A stretch of 24,537 nucleotides of DNA, from the NCBI GenBank assembly GCA_050946115.1, contig JBMNUF010000030.1:1-24537 (forward strand). Reading direction: 5' to 3'. The position numbers were made by a program, and so were the translations under genes. Below are positions 17,263-23,994 of the stretch, one piece after another (position 1 is the first letter of the stretch; each line of letters starts with the position of its first letter). The notes under the pieces were generated by a model that saw only the letters and a list, made by a program, of their open reading frames with translations, was not told the DNA's origin and made no database searches. Origin of the DNA: CAYFRC01 sp050946115. GTDB lineage: Bacteria > Bacillota > Clostridia > Christensenellales > Aristaeellaceae.

Positions 17263-17383
17263 GCGAAATTCCTCTCCTTTTTGATGAATTGGGCATAATT
17301 CGCCCTCTATCTTATGAAATCGCCGACCCCGTTACACGGCCGGAGCCCACGATTCACAGTCCCTTCAAGGCAATTCGCCCGAT

Positions 17384-17418
17384 AAAAAAGCGTCTGCCTT
17401 TTCCAAAAAAGCAGACAC
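17384..17418 (-). terminator. Intrinsic terminator in the riboswitch leader
   Basis: On the minus strand GTGTCTGC pairs with GCAGACGC (one G-U pair), extended by T-A pairs to about 13 bp with a tiny loop, followed directly by six T. It lies about 90 bases after the aptamer and 120 bases before cbiK. This is the expected expression platform: with B12 bound, transcription should stop here. TGAGCC and GGCTCA in the 17419-17475 interval could form a competing fold. Confidence 0.8.
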
Positions 17419-17504
17419 TCGGTGAGCCAACACATAAAGAAACACGAAGAAGAACCGTGCAGGCTCATAGTGCATCATGCTTTCGTCGGAAGCTGTGCAA
17501 CAAA

Positions 17505-17692
17505 GTTTTCAGCAGGTTTCCTGGCTTACGGATCAATGATTGGCTGCGCCTTCTCATGCCCTCTGGCACAATGGACGAATGCAGCCTCTCTCCCCGCTCA
17601 CAGTGACCGGATCGACTCAGGACTCGCACCTGATTCCCTTTTACCCCTGCATAGTTGCCCCATCGGCATTGAACTTGCAAGGCACTGAAAAC
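17505..17692 (-). ncRNA. Cobalamin riboswitch (B12 aptamer)
   Basis: On the minus strand the B12 box reads AAGCCAGGAAACCTGCT (17511-17527). Upstream are other conserved parts: AGGTGCGAGTCCTG, TCACTGTGAGCGGGGAG and GCCAGAGGGCATGAGAAGG. The closing P1 helix is visible as GTTTTCAG (17685-17692) paired with CTGAAAAC (17505-17512). The order matches the Rfam Cobalamin family (RF00174). It should repress the downstream biosynthesis and transport operon when adenosylcobalamin or another cobalamin is plentiful. Confidence 0.93.
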
Positions 17693-17713
17693 CGAAGATA
17701 TTCAATTGCTATT

Positions 17714-17742
17714 AGTATAATACGTAATCGACCAAATGTCAA
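17714..17742 (-). promoter_or_regulatory. Sigma-A promoter of the cobalamin operon
   Basis: On the minus strand TTGACA (17737-17742) and TATACT (17714-17719) are separated by exactly 17 bases. Transcription should begin near 17707, about 15 bases before the P1 helix of the riboswitch. This is a near-consensus housekeeping promoter, so control rests on the riboswitch. Confidence 0.85.
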
Positions 17743-17915
17743 TCCCCATCGGATTATGGTTCACGGCTTACGCGTGAATTAAGGTTGTGATAACTGATTC
17801 CGGATATTCCTGATTGTAGGCACAACGTCGCCGCCGACGTGCAACAGATAACTTGTCTTGCATATTCTTCAGCACATTCAGAACAATACGGCGAACAACA
17901 CTGAAGTTTGGGAGC

Positions 17916-17936
17916 CTGTAAAGAATTTTCTGTAAA
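17916..17936 (+). repeat. Left terminal inverted repeat of the IS256-like element
   Basis: This 21-bp end matches the inverted right end at 18 of 21 positions, the differences clustering at positions 5, 6 and 8. It lies 45 bases before the likely transposase start, a normal arrangement for IS256 elements. Confidence 0.65.
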
Positions 17937-17980
17937 TGGAACGCCTTTTGTGATAGAATAAAACACAGGTGGCGTTAGCA

Positions 17981-19216
17981 ATGGGAAGACCGAGAAAGTA
18001 CAACGGACAGAGCGAAGAGAAGCGGGACATCATCAGCCAACTGGTGAAGATGTACGACATCAAAACCGCGTCTGACATTCAGGAAGCCCTGAAGGATCTT
18101 CTGGGAGGGACGATCCAGAACATGCTGGAGGCGGAGCTGGATACGCAGATGCAGGAGCGAAGCGAAACGGAACCGGATTACAGCGACAGCCGAAACGGAT
18201 ACAAACCGAAGACGCTGAAATCGAGCATGGGAGAAATCCCGATATCGGTACCGCGGGATCGGAACAGCGATTTCGAACCGCAGATTGTGCCGAAGTATGC
18301 ACGGGACATCTCTGAGATCGAGGGAAAGATCATCAGCATGTACGCGCGCGGATTCAGCGTGCGGCAGATATCGGATCAGATCAAGGAGATCTACGGCTTC
18401 GATGTGAGCGAAGGCATGGTGACGGCAATCACAAACAAGCTGCTGCCGGAGATAGAGGCATGGCAGAAACGACCACTGGCGGCGGTATACCCGATAGTCT
18501 TCATAGATGCCATCGTGTTCAATGTGCGCGACAACGCGGTTATCCGAAAGACAGCAGCGTACGTCGTCATGGGAATCAACGAAGAAGGGCACAAGGAGGT
18601 GCTCAGCATCACAATCGGCGAGAATGAAAGCGCAAAATACTGGCTTTCCGTGCTGAATGAGCTGAAAAACCGAGGCGTCAGGGACATATTTGTGCTCTGT
18701 GCGGACGGATTGACGGAAATCAAGGAGGCTATATCGGCGGCGTTTCCCATGACAGAGCACCAGCGGTGCATCGTACATGTCGTCCGAAACACGCTGAAAT
18801 ACGTTGCGGAGAAGGACAAAAAGGCCTTTGCGAATGATCTGAAGACAATCTATCATGCACCGGATGAGCAGACCGGATATGCCCGAATGAAGGAGGTTGC
18901 GGAAATCTGGAACCGGAAATATCCGGGCGTCATGAACCGCTGGGAGGACAACTGGGACGTGATCAGTCCCATGTTTAAATTCTCGGAGGGTGCCCGAAAG
19001 GTGCTCTATACCACCAATGCCATTGAGAGTTTGAACAGCGGATTCCGCCGCCTGAACCGCAGCCGCAGTGTATTTCCGAACGACATGAGCCTTCTAAAGG
19101 CCCTGTATCTGGCCAGCCATGAGCTGACGAAAAAGTGGACTATGCCGGTACGAAACTGGGGCGCTGTCTACGCTGAACTGGCAATCATGTATCCCGGCAG
19201 GCTGACGGGAACATGA
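17981..19216 (+). CDS. IS256-family (mutator-type) transposase
   Basis: The 411-residue product is a DDE transposase. The catalytic triad is visible: D176 in VFIDAIVF, D242 in VLCADGLTEIKEA and E349 in TTNAIESLNSGFRRLNR. The family motif TEHQRCIVHVVRNTLKYV lies between D242 and E349. The N-terminal half has the expected helical DNA-binding region (SVRQISDQIKEIYG). The gene appears intact. I chose ATG at 17981 (MGRPRKYNGQ) over a GTG 12 bases upstream because it has AGGTGG at a suitable distance. It is the only clearly plus-strand gene in the window. Confidence 0.93.
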   Translation: MGRPRKYNGQSEEKRDIISQLVKMYDIKTASDIQEALKDLLGGTIQNMLEAELDTQMQERSETEPDYSDSRNGYKPKTLKSSMGEIPISVPRDRNSDFEPQIVPKYARDISEIEGKIISMYARGFSVRQISDQIKEIYGFDVSEGMVTAITNKLLPEIEAWQKRPLAAVYPIVFIDAIVFNVRDNAVIRKTAAYVVMGINEEGHKEVLSITIGENESAKYWLSVLNELKNRGVRDIFVLCADGLTEIKEAISAAFPMTEHQRCIVHVVRNTLKYVAEKDKKAFANDLKTIYHAPDEQTGYARMKEVAEIWNRKYPGVMNRWEDNWDVISPMFKFSEGARKVLYTTNAIESLNSGFRRLNRSRSVFPNDMSLLKALYLASHELTKKWTMPVRNWGAVYAELAIMYPGRLTGT

Positions 19217-19220
19217 TCCG

Positions 19221-19243
19221 AGCGGGTTTTATCCCCGCCCGCT
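19221..19243 (+). terminator. Hairpin after the transposase gene
   Basis: AGCGGG and CCCGCT form a 6-bp GC-rich stem starting 5 bases after the transposase stop, followed by TTGAC. The U-tract is too short for a strong terminator. The 3' arm runs directly into the -35 box at 19244. Confidence 0.35.
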
Positions 19244-19272
19244 TTGACAGAACATCCGTAAAAATGCTATAG
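19244..19272 (+). promoter_or_regulatory. Promoter-like sequence, rightward arm of an inverted repeat
   Basis: TTGACA (19244-19249), a 17-base spacer and TATAGT (19267-19272), with an extended -10 TGC just before, give a near-consensus sigma-A promoter. It would transcribe rightward over the 19370-19498 repeat and antisense to the DUF5714 remnant. No open gene lies downstream on this strand. Confidence 0.6.
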
Positions 19273-19335
19273 TGTCCCTGCCGACGGTGACAGAACTCAG
19301 GAATCTCTGAAATGCGTATGCAGCGTCGTCTGCTC

Positions 19336-19364
19336 AGTTTAGCATTTTACGGATAACCCGTCAA
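19336..19364 (-). promoter_or_regulatory. Promoter-like sequence, leftward arm of the inverted repeat
   Basis: On the minus strand TTGACG (19359-19364), a 17-base spacer and TAAACT (19336-19341), also with TGC before the -10, mirror the promoter at 19244-19272. The spacers share ATCCGTAAAATGC apart from one A. Transcription would run leftward, antisense to the transposase 3' end. Confidence 0.5.
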
Positions 19365-19369
19365 GGCCA

Positions 19370-19498
19370 TGCCGCCGCAAGCGACGGGGGCTGCGGTAGT
19401 TCTTACCGCAACGGGAACGGGGGTACGGCCTCCGGTTCCTGAATCTTGGAATCTCTGATTTCGTTACAGAAGTCGTCTTTACAGAAAATTTTGAACAG
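19370..19498 (+). repeat. 130-bp direct repeat, copy 2 (3' end of the IS256-like element)
   Basis: This block matches 126-255 in the same orientation (about 88% by eye). It ends in the right terminal inverted repeat at 19478-19498. Small hairpins are visible, such as GTTC/GAAC around ACCGCAACGG. It supplies the aberrant last residues of the DUF5714-type reading frame. Confidence 0.7.
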
Positions 19499-19888
19499 CG
19501 CCGGCTTTTCCATTTCAATCCCGAAGTGCTCCTTCTCAAAATCAATTGCGGAGAGAATCGAAGGATAGGAATCCCGCTTGCAGCATCTCGGTCCGCCGAT
19601 TTCGCCGATCATTCCCGGCGATTTTGATGTCGCCCTGTGGGACAGGGCGAACGGCTCATTCGCCAACAGGGTGGATATAGAAATGATCGATATGAACATG
19701 CCTGAACTGATTCCTGCATACCCCGATGATCGAATCCAATCCATTTGTGTGGCAATCATTGTACACGTAGTGCCGTGAATGCTTCTGATTTTGCCGTTCT
19801 CCTTTTTGCGGCAGATTTCGCATTCCAATGAAATCTCCGCCTCCAAATATTCAAGGGGCGCCTTACAAATCAAACATTCGCCCTTCAC
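19499..19888 (-). pseudogene. Disrupted DUF5714-type gene
   Basis: The frame from GTG 19888 begins KGECLICKAPLEYLEAEIS, a zinc-knuckle-like start of the DUF5714 family as I remember it. It ends with FISIIS, LANEPFALSH, IGGPRCCKRDSYPSIL and DFEKEHFGIEMEKP, also family-like. The middle is damaged. Around 19740-19800 the family-like sequence HYVYNDCHTNGLDSIIGVC is in another frame. It then jumps straight to AGISSGMF, so a central block of perhaps 60-70 codons is missing. The C-terminus runs into the IS end, giving foreign residues up to a stop at 19403. Function of the family is unknown; this copy is almost certainly dead. Confidence 0.65.
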
Positions 19889-19912
19889 TGTCTTGTGCTT
19901 CTCGATGATGTA

Positions 19913-20142
19913 CTATAGGGAGCAGGGCGTGAAGGTGCCCTTATCGACCGCCTCATACAAATCCATGCCGATCTTTTTTTCGAAATGCTCTTTCAGCGCA
20001 AGGTTCGCGTTCCACTTTACGGGGGCATAGAACCCGTAGCGCGACTTTACGTCGGTCATTCTATCGACGATGTCCATCGCGTCCTCTGCGCCCGCCAGGG
20101 CGTCGCACAATCTTCCATAACCGAATCGGTGCCTCCCTGACA
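19913..20142 (-). pseudogene. Frameshifted fragment of a gene of uncertain family
   Basis: The frame at 19913-20110 encodes a protein-like C-terminal segment (MDIVDRMTDVKSRYGFY, KWNANLALKEHFEKK, DLYEAVDKGTFTPCSL). Immediately upstream a different frame reads CQGGTDSVMEDCAT (20101-20142). Both look like real protein. The junction GATTGTGCGACGCC would be in frame if a 7-base repeat unit (GTGCGAC) had been lost. No proper start exists. I do not recognise the family with confidence. It precedes the DUF5714 remnant in the same direction and may have formed a pair with it. Confidence 0.5.
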
Positions 20143-20154
20143 GCGGATAACGGG

Positions 20155-20646
20155 TTAGATGTAGTTGACTTTTGAAAAGTCGATATTTCCCTCCGAATCC
20201 GTCAACGATTCGTCGGCATGGATATACTCAACCTTGCCGATAAACATCTCGTGCGAACCGGTTAGAATGGAATCCACCACGGTGCATTCGATGTTGATCG
20301 GGCAGTCGGGCAGAATGGGCGCGTTGACGACTTTGCCGTTTTCCAACCGCACGTTTTTCTCCGCCAGCTTGTCGCAGTCCCGCCTGCTGACGCTGCCCAG
20401 ATAGTCGAACGTATCCCGATAGCTCTTGTCCGGGATGTTGACCACAAAGCAGCCGGATTCCTTTATCAGGTGATAGGAGTATCGGCTTGGCACAATTCCC
20501 ACCATGACCATGGGGGGACTGTAGCTGCAATTCCCGCAGTAAGCGACGGCAAGCGCGTTGTCCTCGCCGTTTTTCCCCCTGCAGGACACCAGTACTTTGG
20601 GAGTCGGTTGCAGTGCGCTCTTTTTCGCCGCTTCTTTCTTTGACAC
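20155..20646 (-). CDS. Flavin reductase-like FMN-binding protein
   Basis: The 163-residue product fits the flavin reductase/flavoredoxin split-barrel family. Marks are LVSCRGKNGEDNALAVAYCG, SPPMVMVGIVPSRYSYHLI, GCFVVNIPD and ECTVVDSILTGSHEMFIGKV, which correspond to the FMN-binding strands and the GDH-like turn (here GSHEMFIG). It probably binds FMN and moves electrons in the cytoplasm; the partner is unknown. GTG at 20646 is chosen because AGGAGG lies about 9 bases upstream; an upstream TTG abuts that site and cannot use it. It starts 24 bases after the NifX-like gene and closes the operon. Confidence 0.85.
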   Translation of the reverse strand: MSKKEAAKKSALQPTPKVLVSCRGKNGEDNALAVAYCGNCSYSPPMVMVGIVPSRYSYHLIKESGCFVVNIPDKSYRDTFDYLGSVSRRDCDKLAEKNVRLENGKVVNAPILPDCPINIECTVVDSILTGSHEMFIGKVEYIHADESLTDSEGNIDFSKVNYI

Positions 20647-20670
20647 GATATCCAACCTCCTTGGCAGATA

Positions 20671-21027
20671 TTAATCGCCACATTCGTCGGCGTATGCATG
20701 CTGATGACAGACGGAGCCGACGGATTTCAGTTCTCCGCGAAGATAGGCTTCCACGGATGCCTTGGCGTCGCCCTCTGCGCCGATGATTACTTCAACCTTC
20801 CGTTCGTTGAATATCTCCACGGCGCCCCCGCCCATGCCGCCGGCAATGATGACCGCAACGCCCATATCTGCAAGGTAATTGGGAAGAAAGCCGGGCCTGT
20901 GGCCGGGATTGGCTACGCTTGTCTCGCTTGCAATCTTTCCGTTTTGCGCTTCATAGATGGCAAAGTTTTCGCAGTGGCCAAAATGAGACGCGATTTCTTT
21001 TCCGTTACACGCGACTGCAATTTTCAT
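20671..21027 (-). CDS. NifX/NifB-like metal-cluster-binding protein with Cys/His tail
   Basis: The 118-residue product belongs to the dinitrogenase iron-molybdenum cofactor biosynthesis family (NifX, NifY, NifB C-terminus, orange protein). Marks are MKIAVACNGKEIASHFGHC, FAIYEAQNGKI, NPGHRPGFLPNYLADMGV and VIIAGGMGGGAVEIF. The C-terminus adds VCHQHAYADEC, a plausible extra metal site. No nif genes are nearby, so a nitrogenase role is unlikely. ATG at 21027 overlaps the upstream stop as ATGA. Confidence 0.88.
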   Translation of the reverse strand: MKIAVACNGKEIASHFGHCENFAIYEAQNGKIASETSVANPGHRPGFLPNYLADMGVAVIIAGGMGGGAVEIFNERKVEVIIGAEGDAKASVEAYLRGELKSVGSVCHQHAYADECGD

Positions 21028-21413
21028 TTTTGTTCCTCTCCTATCTTTTCATCATACACATGGTGGGTCTCCCGATCGCTACAGGAGATCTGATTGTCGT
21101 ATAGAAGGCGTCCGTTCAAAAAATCGTCGACCGCCTTATCCGCTTCGCCCGTCACGCCTGCATAGAGCGCGATTCCGGCTTCCTTGACGGCGCGCTTTGC
21201 GCCATCGCCCAGGTTGCCGCAGAGTATCGTCGTTATGTGAATCTTTTTCAGGATATCCGCCATAGCGCCTTTGCCGCTTCCGTCCGTGTTCACAAGGGTT
21301 CGTACCACGACTTTTCCCTTCTCTACATCGTAGACCATAAAGTGCGATGCGCGGCCAAAGCTTTGAAATACTTGATCGTCTTTGTATGGTACGGCAATCC
21401 TCAGTTTATCCAT
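21024..21413 (-). CDS. NifX-like metal-cluster-binding protein
   Basis: The 129-residue product is a second member of the same family, showing LRIAVPYKDDQVFQSFGRA, FMVYDVEKGKVV, TTILCGNLGDGAKRAVKEAG and LYAGVTGEADKAVDDFL. After the domain comes a charged tail with CSDRETHHVYDE. It lies 87 bases after the hydrolase gene, with AAAGGAGAG upstream of the ATG. The sequence differs enough from its neighbour that the two are probably not interchangeable; they may form a heteromer or act in relay. Confidence 0.88.
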   Translation of the reverse strand: MDKLRIAVPYKDDQVFQSFGRASHFMVYDVEKGKVVVRTLVNTDGSGKGAMADILKKIHITTILCGNLGDGAKRAVKEAGIALYAGVTGEADKAVDDFLNGRLLYDNQISCSDRETHHVYDEKIGEEQK

Positions 21414-21500
21414 AGAAAACTCTCCTTTCGTTTTTTGTCCGTTTAAGCGGTAGCTTTATAAGCCCCGCCATATTGAAACAAGGTACAAACGAATCTCTCC

Positions 21501-22292
21501 TCATACCTCTATTCCCTGCCCCGACGAAAGATAGTGCAGCTTTTCGCCCATGCGTTTTTTCAGATACGCATACTGTGCGACGCCCGTGCAGTGACAAGTG
21601 TGGTATTCCGTGCGGTGCTTTTTTAGAAGCTCTGCCGCATGGTCGAGATACCCGTTTTCACCCGAGGATACATCCTGATTCATGAAGTGAAAGCCGCCGA
21701 TGAGAATGTCCGGCTTCAGCCACTCAACGATATTGAGGATGCCCTTGTGGGAACAGCCGCTGAGCAAAACACGCTTGCCGTCGCTCCGAATGGTCAGATA
21801 CTGCTCATGCAGAAAGGCATCCGGCAGGAAACCATCGGCGACCTTCTCCGTCAGCCCTGCGCTGTCTGTGGGAAAGGGGCGGACCATTCCATTGCAGGAA
21901 TCAAGAGACAGCTCTTCGTCGATGCGCAGCTCGTCTGCCGTCTCGACGAGCCTCCCGTTTGCGAGAAGTTCCCGGTCAAGCCCGATATACCGGTCGCTGC
22001 CGTGATGGTACGCACCGAACGCAAATCGGCTCAGATACACGGGAGCGTGATCGTTTAACGCAAAGAAGCGTCTCAGCCCCCCGCCATGGTCATAATGGCC
22101 ATGGGAAAGGAAGGCGCTATCCACCTTTCCCAAATCGATCCCGAGTTTCTCCGCGTTGTCTGCAAATGCGCCGGATTGACCCGTATCAAAGAGCAACCTG
22201 TGCCTGTCTGTCTCCACATAAAGGCTCAATCCGTGTTCGGCTTGAAACCCGGGTGCATGCGCCGTGTTTTCCATCAGAGCATAAATCTTCAT
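21501..22292 (-). CDS. Metallo-beta-lactamase-fold hydrolase
   Basis: The 263-residue product has the metal-binding motif LSHGHYDHGGGL, with LLFDTGQSGAFADNA before it and LLSGCSHKGILNIV, IGGFHFM and TCHCTGVAQ after it. This layout resembles the MBL proteins annotated as dihydropterin-ribofuranosyl-aminobenzene-phosphate synthase-like, common in anaerobes near MinD/NifX genes. Reaction and substrate are unknown. ATG at 22292 overlaps the stop of the ATPase gene as ATGA; a longer frame to 22358 runs back into that gene. Confidence 0.88.
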   Translation of the reverse strand: MKIYALMENTAHAPGFQAEHGLSLYVETDRHRLLFDTGQSGAFADNAEKLGIDLGKVDSAFLSHGHYDHGGGLRRFFALNDHAPVYLSRFAFGAYHHGSDRYIGLDRELLANGRLVETADELRIDEELSLDSCNGMVRPFPTDSAGLTEKVADGFLPDAFLHEQYLTIRSDGKRVLLSGCSHKGILNIVEWLKPDILIGGFHFMNQDVSSGENGYLDHAAELLKKHRTEYHTCHCTGVAQYAYLKKRMGEKLHYLSSGQGIEV

Positions 22293-23158
22293 TTCTGCGC
22301 CCCCAGCAGCCTCATAACTCGGTCGTAAACCCGCATCAGTGCGTCCCGCGCGGGGCAATCCGTATCCGCAAGGCTTTGTCCCGCGTTGATTGCGGCAGAT
22401 GCCCGCTTGTCATAGGGAATGCGTCCCACGAAGGGCACCTCATTTTCTTCGCAGTAGGCTTCGATCCCGTCTGCCTGCTCCTCGCAGACATCGAATTTAT
22501 TGACGCAGACCGCTACCTTCGTGTGAAGAATGGAGGCGGTCTTCAAAATGCGCGTAAGGTCGCTCATTCCGGACACCGAAGGCTCTGTGACGATCAGCAC
22601 GAGATCCATGCCGCTTACCGACGCGATGACCGGGCAACCGATACCCGGCGGACCGTCGAAGATGGCAAATTCCGCATCCGGCGCCGCTTTCAGCATGGTC
22701 GACTTGACCTCGCTGACCAACAATCCGGAGTTGCCTCTGCCCATCTTGAGTTCCGCCGTGGAAAATACCCGTTCATCCGTGTAAAGGGTCAATTCTCCCG
22801 CAACGTCTTCATGCAGATTGGCCGCATCTGTGGGACATACAAAGGCACAGACCCCGCAGCCTTCGCAGGAATATTCGTTCACGGCACATTTTCCGTCTTC
22901 ATATGTAATGGCATCGAAGCGACAGGCCTCCATACATGCCATGCAGCCGACGCACCTATCCTCGTCGATCCCGGCCTTTTTTGACCCATAGTAGTCGGAG
23001 CGTTTCGGCGCGGAGTTCATGCGGGTAACGATATGCAGGTTGGGCGCATCCACGTCGCAGTCCGCAAACGCCTTCGCTTCGGAAAAGCGAATAAATGCGG
23101 CCGCGATGGTGGTCTTTCCCGTGCCGCCCTTGCCGCTCAAAATCAGCAGCTTTTTCAT
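22289..23158 (-). CDS. MinD/Mrp-type ATPase with inserted ferredoxin domain (second copy)
   Basis: The 289-residue product has the deviant Walker A SGKGGTGKTTIAAAF at the N-terminus and DCDVDAPN. An inserted bacterial ferredoxin domain follows at about residues 60-115, with two [4Fe-4S] motifs: CVGCMACMEAC and CEGCGVCAFVC. Beyond it are IFDGPPGIGCPVIASVSG and VCVNKFDVC. Proteins of this type probably couple ATP hydrolysis to cluster transfer or electron flow, but the role is unproved. It overlaps its paralogue upstream and the hydrolase downstream, both as ATGA. Confidence 0.92.
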   Translation of the reverse strand: MKKLLILSGKGGTGKTTIAAAFIRFSEAKAFADCDVDAPNLHIVTRMNSAPKRSDYYGSKKAGIDEDRCVGCMACMEACRFDAITYEDGKCAVNEYSCEGCGVCAFVCPTDAANLHEDVAGELTLYTDERVFSTAELKMGRGNSGLLVSEVKSTMLKAAPDAEFAIFDGPPGIGCPVIASVSGMDLVLIVTEPSVSGMSDLTRILKTASILHTKVAVCVNKFDVCEEQADGIEAYCEENEVPFVGRIPYDKRASAAINAGQSLADTDCPARDALMRVYDRVMRLLGAQK

Positions 23159-23994
23159 GCCATCACCTCCTGCCGAATCGCCTTTAGCAAGCTGTCAAAG
23201 TGCGCGGCGCATTGCTCATCCTGCGTATATGCCAGCTTTCCTTCCGCGCCGAGCCTCGCCAGCTCAGGGCTATATGGAATGCGCAGAAGGATCGGAGCTT
23301 TGTTTTGTGCGCAGAATTCTTCCAATGGAGCATAGGGCGTATCTTCCTTGTTGATGACCACCGCGCAGGGCTTACCGAGCAGCGTTACCAGTTTATGAAC
23401 CATTCTGAAGTTGTGGAATCCAAAGGATGTGGGTTCCGCAACCAGTATGCACACATCTGACGCCATGACGCTCTCCATCACACTGCATCCGCTTCCGGGA
23501 GGACAGTCGATCACGGCCGTCTTTCCCTTTGCGAAGCCGGTTTTCAGTGCCGCGTTGATGACGGGTATGGTGGAAACCTCGCTTGGATTCAATATGCCCG
23601 TAATCACGTCGATCTCACCATAGTGACCCGTTTGAACGACTCCGATGGGCCGTTCTTTTTCTGTCACCGCTTTTTGGGGGCAGACGAGCGCGCATCCGCC
23701 ACAGGCGTGGCAGACTTCGGGGAAGACCATGGGTTTGTCCTTCACAAACACCAGTGCGTTGAACTCGCAAAACTCCACACACTTCCGGCAGCCGTCGCAT
23801 TTTTCGGCGTCAAACTTCGGGAGCCGGGTAAAGATCTCCCGCTCCGCGCAGTTCTCCGGCTTCAGAAAAAGCCTACCGTTTGGCTCCTCCACATCGCAGT
23901 CGATATAGGCGGCGTTTTGTGCAGCGGAAGCCAAATTCACCGCCACAAATGTCTTTCCCGTTCCGCCCTTGCCGCTTAAAACCGCGATTCTCAT
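23155..23994 (-). CDS. MinD/Mrp-type ATPase with inserted ferredoxin domain (first copy)
   Basis: The 279-residue product shows SGKGGTGKTFVAVNLA, IDCDVEEPNGRLFL, two [4Fe-4S] motifs (CDGCRKCVEFC and CHACGGCALVC), VIDCPPGSGCSVMESV and VAEPTSFGFHN. It is a paralogue of the next gene, and the two probably act as a heterodimer, as adjacent pairs of this family are usual. It overlaps the upstream NifX-like gene and the downstream ATPase gene as ATGA, which implies fixed stoichiometry. Confidence 0.92.
   Translation of the reverse strand: MRIAVLSGKGGTGKTFVAVNLASAAQNAAYIDCDVEEPNGRLFLKPENCAEREIFTRLPKFDAEKCDGCRKCVEFCEFNALVFVKDKPMVFPEVCHACGGCALVCPQKAVTEKERPIGVVQTGHYGEIDVITGILNPSEVSTIPVINAALKTGFAKGKTAVIDCPPGSGCSVMESVMASDVCILVAEPTSFGFHNFRMVHKLVTLLGKPCAVVINKEDTPYAPLEEFCAQNKAPILLRIPYSPELARLGAEGKLAYTQDEQCAAHFDSLLKAIRQEVMA

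Larger units (their letters stand above)
17916..19498 (+). mobile_element. IS256-family insertion sequence
   Basis: The element holds one transposase gene. Its ends are an imperfect 21-bp inverted repeat: CTGTAAAGAATTTTCTGTAAA at 17916-17936, and CTGTTCAAAATTTTCTGTAAA read inward on the minus strand from 19498 to 19478, with 18 of 21 identical. At about 1.58 kb it is somewhat long for the family because about 280 bases follow the transposase. I see no matching 8-9 bp target duplication at the flanks. Its right end cuts into the C-terminus of a DUF5714-type gene. The transposase is lower in GC than the cobalamin operon. Confidence 0.7.

Noticed and set aside
17754..17981. Minus-strand frame with a Cys-rich stretch, considered as the missing end of the DUF5714 gene
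   Set aside because: It crosses the IS terminus and the transposase start, has no supporting ribosome binding site, and I could not match it to the family end. No target duplication links the two sides.
19244..19498. CRISPR-like or attachment-site array
   Set aside because: There are only inverted promoter-like arms and one repeat block, with no regular repeat-spacer pattern and no integrase gene.
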